Positions 17,427-21,687 of a DNA stretch of 21,687 nt are shown here, in pieces. The translations under genes were made by a program, and so were the position numbers. Within the stretch, counting starts at the first letter, position 1; every line of letters begins with the position of its first letter. The notes beneath the pieces are model-generated. The model had not been told where the DNA came from. It worked only from the letters and a program-made list of their open reading frames with translations, and made no database searches. The DNA comes from a virus. The stretch lies in the IMG/VR virus record IMGVR_UViG_3300006846_000061, positions 1 to 21,687 of that record; one strand, given 5' to 3'.

Positions 17427-19561
17427 TGGACGGCCGAACCGCAGCCCTCGCGCGCTTGGACGCGAACGATCGCGGGCTTCAGGCGCGCCACGAGCCAGCG
17501 GCGCCCTACGACTGGCGCGCGGACTACTGGCTGGCGCGCCCTGCGTACTCCAAGGACTTCGCTAGCGCGGTCTGGGACCGCTTCAAGAAGCACAGCGAGC
17601 AGTGGAACGCGAGCAGCGATCCGATCGCGCAAGCCGTATGGAAGTCGTACCGCACCTATCACGGCATTTCGTCGCCCGACTCGACGGTGGCGGTTCCGGA
17701 CATCGATCTCGTCGAGAACGGCGACGATGGCGCGCTCATCTCGATGGCGATCAACCACTACCGCTCGCTCGTGCGTCACAAGCTCGCGCTGAACACCGCG
17801 CAGCGCGCAGCGTGGGACCCTCAGGCGCGCACCAGCGGCGCCGAGGCGATGAAGCAGGTACGCCTGACGCGCAACATCTGCGACTACTACTGGACCGCGA
17901 AGCGCTTCGATCAGCGCAACTACGACCAGGCCGAGCTGATGGAGGTCGCCGGGGTCGGATTCTGCGTGCAGGGCTGGGACTACAACGCGGGCATGCAGGC
18001 AGCGGGCGACGTGTGGGCGCAGACCCTCGCGCCCTGGGAGGTGTGCCACCAGGACGTGCGCAACTATCTCGACTGCCGCTGGTGGATCTTCGTGCGCTGG
18101 GAATCGCGCTGGGATTGGGTCGCGAGGCTCGCGCAGCACCAGCCCGAGCAGGCGCGCCGCCTCGCCGAACTCGACGTGAACGACATGTTCACGGCCGGCG
18201 TCAAGACGCTCAGACCCGACCAGAACCGGAGCGAGACGGACCAGATCCCGCTGCTGTATGTGTATGCGGACGCGAGCACGTCGTCGCCGCAGGGCCGCCT
18301 GGGCATCGTGGCCGCGAGCGACCTTGTGCTCATGGACACGCCGCTCCCGTACCCGAAGGCGCCCGTATCGCGCATGTGCGCGGCCGAGTACCAAGGCACG
18401 TCGAAGCCGCTCGCCAACTCGTGGTCGATGCTGCCGCTGATGGATGGGCTCTACGTGGCCGTGACCGCGGTGATGACACGGCTCGACTTCGGCGCGATCC
18501 CGGACGTGGCGATCAGCGAGGACACCGAGTTCGAGCAGGGCGACCTGGGCGGCCTGAACCTGCTGCGCGTGCCCGAGGGCACCACGATGCTGCCCACGCT
18601 GGTGGACGCGCTGCAGATCCCCAACGTGCTGCCGGAGATCATCAAGTTCCTGGTCGCCACGATGGAGGCGATGACGGGCATCAACAGCGTCACGCGCGGG
18701 CAGCCGGACGCGAACATCACGTCAGGCGCGATGGCGGCGCTGATCCAGAGCATGTCCGCGCAGTACAACTCGGCCGAGGACCGCGCCTACAACCTCGCCC
18801 TTGAAGAGCTGGGGACGTACCTGATCGGCATCGTGCAGCGACTCGCTGGCGAGGGGCAGCTCGTCAGCATCGCCGGCGAGGACGAGCGCTGGGCCATCAA
18901 GAGCTTCAAGGCCGAGGACCTCAACCAGATCCAGCGCGTCGCTGTGAAGGTCGTTCCGGCCATCCTGAAGACGCTCGGCGGCAAGATGGAGATCGCCGAC
19001 AAGCTCCTCGAGCGCGGCCTGATCAAGCACGCTCAGGAGTACTACTCGGTGCTCGAGACCGGGAACCTGAGCAGCCCGTTCAAGGGCGCCGTCGACGAGC
19101 TGAACATCATCAGCAGCGAGAACGAGCGCATGCGCCGCGGCGAGCCCGTCTTCGTGCTGATCACGGACAACCCCTACCTGCACATCCAGCACCACAAGTG
19201 CGAGCTGGACACCGACGCCCGCGACGACGTCGAGTACACGCAGCGCCAGCTGGAGCACATCCAGCAGCACTTCAAGGTCGCCAACGATATGTCTCTCAAG
19301 GCGCCGGACATGTGCCACGCGATGGGCTGGGAGCCGTTTCCTCAGGCCGCGTCGATCGCGCAGGCGGTGCAGCAGATGCAGGGCGGCGGGTCGATGCCCA
19401 CTCCCCAGCCGCCGGCGCCGCAGGAGCGCCCGAACGCCGAGCCGCGCAAGAAGCCTGGGCCCGCTCCGCAGCCACCGGGCGACGAGCCCTCGGAGGCCGC
19501 GCCCAGCATCCCCATGCCCGCCAAACCAGCGGCTCCGGCCGCCCCACCCCGCACTGCCTAG
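17426..19561 (+). CDS. Portal protein
   Basis: 711 residues, in the size range of podophage-type portals. It sits between TerL and the scaffold gene. Features include an N-terminal wing with aromatic residues (YDWRADYWLARPAYSKD, QAVWKSYRTYHG), a central part with WAQTLAPWEVCHQD and WWIFVRWESRWDWV, a stem/clip part with SAMxALIQSMSAQYNSAEDRAYN-type helices, and a Pro/Ala/Gln-rich disordered tail from about 655. It would form the dodecameric ring at the head vertex through which DNA passes. The ATG at 17426 overlaps the previous stop. Identity is by position, length and helix pattern; individual residues are not diagnostic. Confidence 0.88.
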   Translation: MDGRTAALARLDANDRGLQARHEPAAPYDWRADYWLARPAYSKDFASAVWDRFKKHSEQWNASSDPIAQAVWKSYRTYHGISSPDSTVAVPDIDLVENGDDGALISMAINHYRSLVRHKLALNTAQRAAWDPQARTSGAEAMKQVRLTRNICDYYWTAKRFDQRNYDQAELMEVAGVGFCVQGWDYNAGMQAAGDVWAQTLAPWEVCHQDVRNYLDCRWWIFVRWESRWDWVARLAQHQPEQARRLAELDVNDMFTAGVKTLRPDQNRSETDQIPLLYVYADASTSSPQGRLGIVAASDLVLMDTPLPYPKAPVSRMCAAEYQGTSKPLANSWSMLPLMDGLYVAVTAVMTRLDFGAIPDVAISEDTEFEQGDLGGLNLLRVPEGTTMLPTLVDALQIPNVLPEIIKFLVATMEAMTGINSVTRGQPDANITSGAMAALIQSMSAQYNSAEDRAYNLALEELGTYLIGIVQRLAGEGQLVSIAGEDERWAIKSFKAEDLNQIQRVAVKVVPAILKTLGGKMEIADKLLERGLIKHAQEYYSVLETGNLSSPFKGAVDELNIISSENERMRRGEPVFVLITDNPYLHIQHHKCELDTDARDDVEYTQRQLEHIQQHFKVANDMSLKAPDMCHAMGWEPFPQAASIAQAVQQMQGGGSMPTPQPPAPQERPNAEPRKKPGPAPQPPGDEPSEAAPSIPMPAKPAAPAAPPRTA

Positions 19562-19579
19562 CCAGGAGCCGATACCAAC

Positions 19580-20686
19580 ATGCCGTCCGAAGCAGCAACC
19601 GCAGCAGCAACCGCACCCGCAGCGCCGCCACCAGGCGGTGCGATCAGCGACCCGCCCGGCCTTTCCACCAAAGCGCCGCGCGGCGGCGTCGCGCCGCTCG
19701 ACCCGTTGGCTCGGCTCGAGGCCGCGGGCATCGAGGACGGCGACGAACCCTACGAGGACCTGAGCGAGCTCGGGCTCGAGACGCCCGGCGGCGACGAGGA
19801 GGGCGACGAGGAGGGAGCTGCCAAGCCCGACGAAGAGCAGCCCGAGGAGCGTCAGCTCTCGCAGACGAACGGCAAGGGCACGCGCGAGCAGCCGCTGAGG
19901 CACAAGGACCTGCCCGCAGACACGTTCGTCGAGCTCAAGACGCCCGATGGCAAGCGCGTGGTCATGTCGCTCAAGGACGCTGTGTCGGGGACGTTCATGT
20001 CTCGCAGCATGGTCGACCAGCATGTCAGCACCGCGAAGGAGACGATGGTCCGCGCGCGCCAGATCGCAGAGAGCTCGGTCCAGCGTCTGGAGCAGAACAC
20101 CGCGAGAATGAACGCGGTGCTGCGCGATCCCGTGGAGCTCGTGAAGACGCTGATCGAGCAGAACGAGGGGGTCCTCAAGCAGGTGGCGGTCGCCTACGCC
20201 AAGATCGTCAAGAACCCCGCGCTGCGCGACGATCTGCTGGCCGTCATTCGGCGCGAGCGTCTGGACGCTCAGGAGCGCGACACGCAGCAGCGCCGGCGCG
20301 CGCTCGAACAGCAGGAGCAGGAGACGCGCGAGCTGAGTCAGATGCAGCAGGTCCTCGGTCCGGCTTACAACCTCGGCCTCAAGGACGCCGGGCTTCTCCA
20401 GCTCGCGAAGGAGGGCCTTCCCGAGGATCTGAAGGACGAGATCCGCATGCGGTTCGATTTCGTCCGGTCCCGGAACGGCGGTCAGATCACGCCCGAGCAG
20501 ATGCGGGCCTGCGTCGTCTCGGGCGCCAAGGCGGCCGGCTACCCGAAGGCCCCGGCGGCCCGGCCCGGCCCGGCGCCCAGGGCACCCGAGCCAAATCCTC
20601 GCCCGGCCAACGGAAAACGCGACTGGAGCGCGGTCCCGCGCGAGGTGCGGATGCGCGACGTGGACTATCTGTTCCGCCGTCGCTGA
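19580..20686 (+). CDS. Scaffolding protein of the procapsid
   Basis: 368 residues from ATG at 19580, with AGGAG eleven bases ahead. An Ala/Pro-rich N terminus is followed by an acidic stretch (GLETPGGDEEGDEEGAAKPDEE, about 65-90), a beta segment (TFVELKTPDGKRVVMSLKDAV), then a long Gln/Glu/Arg-rich coiled coil (about 150-270: AKETMVRARQIAESSVQRLEQ, RRRALEQQEQETRELSQMQQ) and a short basic C terminus (MRDVDYLFRRR), the part that usually docks on the capsid subunit. It lies directly before the major capsid gene. No protease motif is seen. Confidence 0.85.
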   Translation: MPSEAATAAATAPAAPPPGGAISDPPGLSTKAPRGGVAPLDPLARLEAAGIEDGDEPYEDLSELGLETPGGDEEGDEEGAAKPDEEQPEERQLSQTNGKGTREQPLRHKDLPADTFVELKTPDGKRVVMSLKDAVSGTFMSRSMVDQHVSTAKETMVRARQIAESSVQRLEQNTARMNAVLRDPVELVKTLIEQNEGVLKQVAVAYAKIVKNPALRDDLLAVIRRERLDAQERDTQQRRRALEQQEQETRELSQMQQVLGPAYNLGLKDAGLLQLAKEGLPEDLKDEIRMRFDFVRSRNGGQITPEQMRACVVSGAKAAGYPKAPAARPGPAPRAPEPNPRPANGKRDWSAVPREVRMRDVDYLFRRR

Positions 20687-20705
20687 ATCCGACCGCTTGA
20701 CAATG

Positions 20706-20831
20706 CGTTGGCAGCCGCGCCAACGTATTGGCAACGAAGCAGGTAGGCTCGAGGCCTGTGGAGTCCGCCCACCCGGGCGGGCCATCCCACGGCACACCCC
20801 GATTCCGAACGCGTCGGAAACCAACGTTTCC
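20706..20831 (+). promoter_or_regulatory. Structured leader of the major capsid gene
   Basis: Four short perfect hairpins: CGTTGGC/GCCAACG (20706-20725), CCGCCC/GGGCGG (20765-20780), TTCCGA/TCGGAA (20803-20819) and GGAAAC/GTTTCC (20816-20831). The last two share GGAA (20816-20819) and cannot form together; the last ends two bases before the GGAG ribosome site. A TTGACA at 20697-20702 overlaps the start, but no matching -10 lies 17 bases on. A leader that controls capsid expression is possible. Confidence 0.5.
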
Positions 20832-20845
20832 CACGGAGTCGAGGC

Positions 20846-21687
20846 ATGACTACAGCCACTGGCGTTGCCGCGGATATCACCCGCGTCGACAAGATGCTCA
20901 AGATTGCATACGCAGACAACGTCGCGGAGGTCCTTCCCAAGGAGCTCACGACCCTCGCCGACGACATCATGATGATGGACAAGGAGAAGGGGCCCGGTAA
21001 CAAGTACTACCAGCCCGTTCCCACCAGCATCTCGGGCGGCTTCACGTACTCAAACTCTGGCGCGGTGGTGACCCTGAACCAGGGCATCTCGCCGGAGATT
21101 CTGAACGCCGAGCTGAACGGCTCGGAGATCACCGGCCGCGAGTTCATCAGCTACCCGGCGCTCAACCGCGCGGCGAAGGGCAAGCGCGCCTTCGTCGATG
21201 GGCTGGGGCACATCATCGAGTCGCTCAGCAAGGGCGCCGCCAAGCGCCGCGAGCTCGCGCTGCTGTACGGCGGCGGCGCGGGCGGCGATGCGAACCTCGG
21301 CGTCGTCGAGGCGATCACCGGCTCGTCGGGCACCACGCTGATCGTGACCTTCACCGATGCGACCTGGAATCCGGCGACCTGGATCGGGATGAAGGACCAC
21401 GAGTTCGACGCGTACAACGGCAGCACGAAGCTGAACACCAACGGCTCGGACCGCACGGCAGTACTCGTCGCCACTGGCGCGGTCGATGTGGCCGCGCGCA
21501 AGGTGACCTTCACCTCGGACGCGGGCAACGTGTCTGCGGTCGCTGCGACGCACCTGATCAAGTTCGCGGGCTCCCACCAGGCCGACATGCTCGGCCTGCA
21601 GGGCATCCACACCGTCACCACGCTTTTCAACATCGCGACCACGAATGCGGCCTGGAAGCCTCAGACGCTCGCGGTGGGCGGTCAGCT
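20846..21687 (+). CDS. Major capsid protein (partial, C terminus beyond window)
   Basis: 280 complete codons from ATG at 20846, with GGAG upstream, open to the window edge. The N-terminal half has MLKIAYADNVAEVLPKELTTLADD, FTYSNSGAVVTLN, ISYPALNRAAKGKRAFVDGLGHIIE, and RRELALLYGGGAGG followed by GVVEAITG, the pattern of phage capsid proteins in which an R-x-E-LAxLYG segment precedes a beta-rich domain. Residues 150 onward are beta-rich with TWIGMKDHEFDAYNG. Together with the scaffold directly upstream this fits an HK97-fold shell protein. The fold is inferred, not seen. Confidence 0.88.
   Translation, partial: MTTATGVAADITRVDKMLKIAYADNVAEVLPKELTTLADDIMMMDKEKGPGNKYYQPVPTSISGGFTYSNSGAVVTLNQGISPEILNAELNGSEITGREFISYPALNRAAKGKRAFVDGLGHIIESLSKGAAKRRELALLYGGGAGGDANLGVVEAITGSSGTTLIVTFTDATWNPATWIGMKDHEFDAYNGSTKLNTNGSDRTAVLVATGAVDVAARKVTFTSDAGNVSAVAATHLIKFAGSHQADMLGLQGIHTVTTLFNIATTNAAWKPQTLAVGGQ

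Noticed and set aside
20697-20725. Sigma-70 promoter from TTGACA before the capsid gene
   Set aside because: No -10-like hexamer lies 15-19 bases downstream; the region there is a hairpin.
18722-20824. A 700-residue open frame on the minus strand across portal and scaffold
   Set aside because: It is antisense to two well-supported genes, has Leu/Val/Arg-rich composition typical of reversed high-GC coding DNA, and shows no domain.

Overview
This window is a stretch of a double-stranded DNA tailed phage (Caudoviricetes) or prophage with a high-GC host. It carries a repressor/Cro-type switch, a recombination module, a replication helicase, and the first part of a head-packaging cluster (small terminase, large terminase, portal, scaffold, major capsid). 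Genes are short and tightly packed, and most junctions are ATGA, GTGA, TTGA or TGATG overlaps. The major capsid gene runs off the right edge and a small zinc-finger gene runs off the left edge. No integrase, tail or lysis gene is visible, so temperate lifestyle rests on the repressor only. The host is not identified. A plus-strand lipoprotein with a CPSGG...VCNG...GxxGxx pattern resembles lipoproteins common in Myxococcota-type (former Deltaproteobacteria) genomes, which is a weak hint.

Layout. 1-6079 is a leftward operon. Read in its transcription direction it has a small CxxC protein, a one-helix membrane protein, a HExxH zincin with an internal lipoprotein-like segment, an HNH-AP2 endonuclease framed by a 14-bp direct repeat, two unknown genes, a Cas4-like exonuclease, a Sak4-type annealing ATPase, an SSB-like protein, a tRNA-Tyr, a 23-residue Gly-Tyr/Gly-Asp peptide gene, a 165-residue phage protein and two zinc-finger proteins. 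6162-6749 is a lipoprotein gene on the other strand. 6857-7400 holds the repressor, its terminator and a divergent promoter/operator region in which both transcripts look leaderless. 7399-10602 is the early right operon: a Cro-like protein, small membrane and zinc-binding proteins, a winged-helix protein, an adenine methyltransferase, and a two-domain protein whose C-terminal half looks like DUF2829, the Tad2 anti-Thoeris family. 10653-14547 is replication and resolution: a zinc-finger protein, a DnaB-N/RepA-type helicase fusion, an ACCGGT repeat cluster that could be an origin, a RuvC-like resolvase and small unknown genes. 14548-14853 is non-coding and precedes the packaging and head genes (14854 to the end).

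How the parts fit: exonuclease, Sak4 and SSB would form a single-strand-annealing recombination system; the helicase fusion would load at the repeat cluster; the RuvC-like enzyme would resolve branched DNA before TerS/TerL package it through the portal into a scaffold-built shell. The methyltransferase and the Tad2-like protein are candidates for host-defence evasion. The most unusual items are the tRNA-Tyr placed directly before a Tyr-rich micro-gene, the Tad2-like fusion, the precise HNH insertion, the ACCGGT cluster, and a reading-frame switch near 14431. All functional calls are from reading the sequence; no database search was run.
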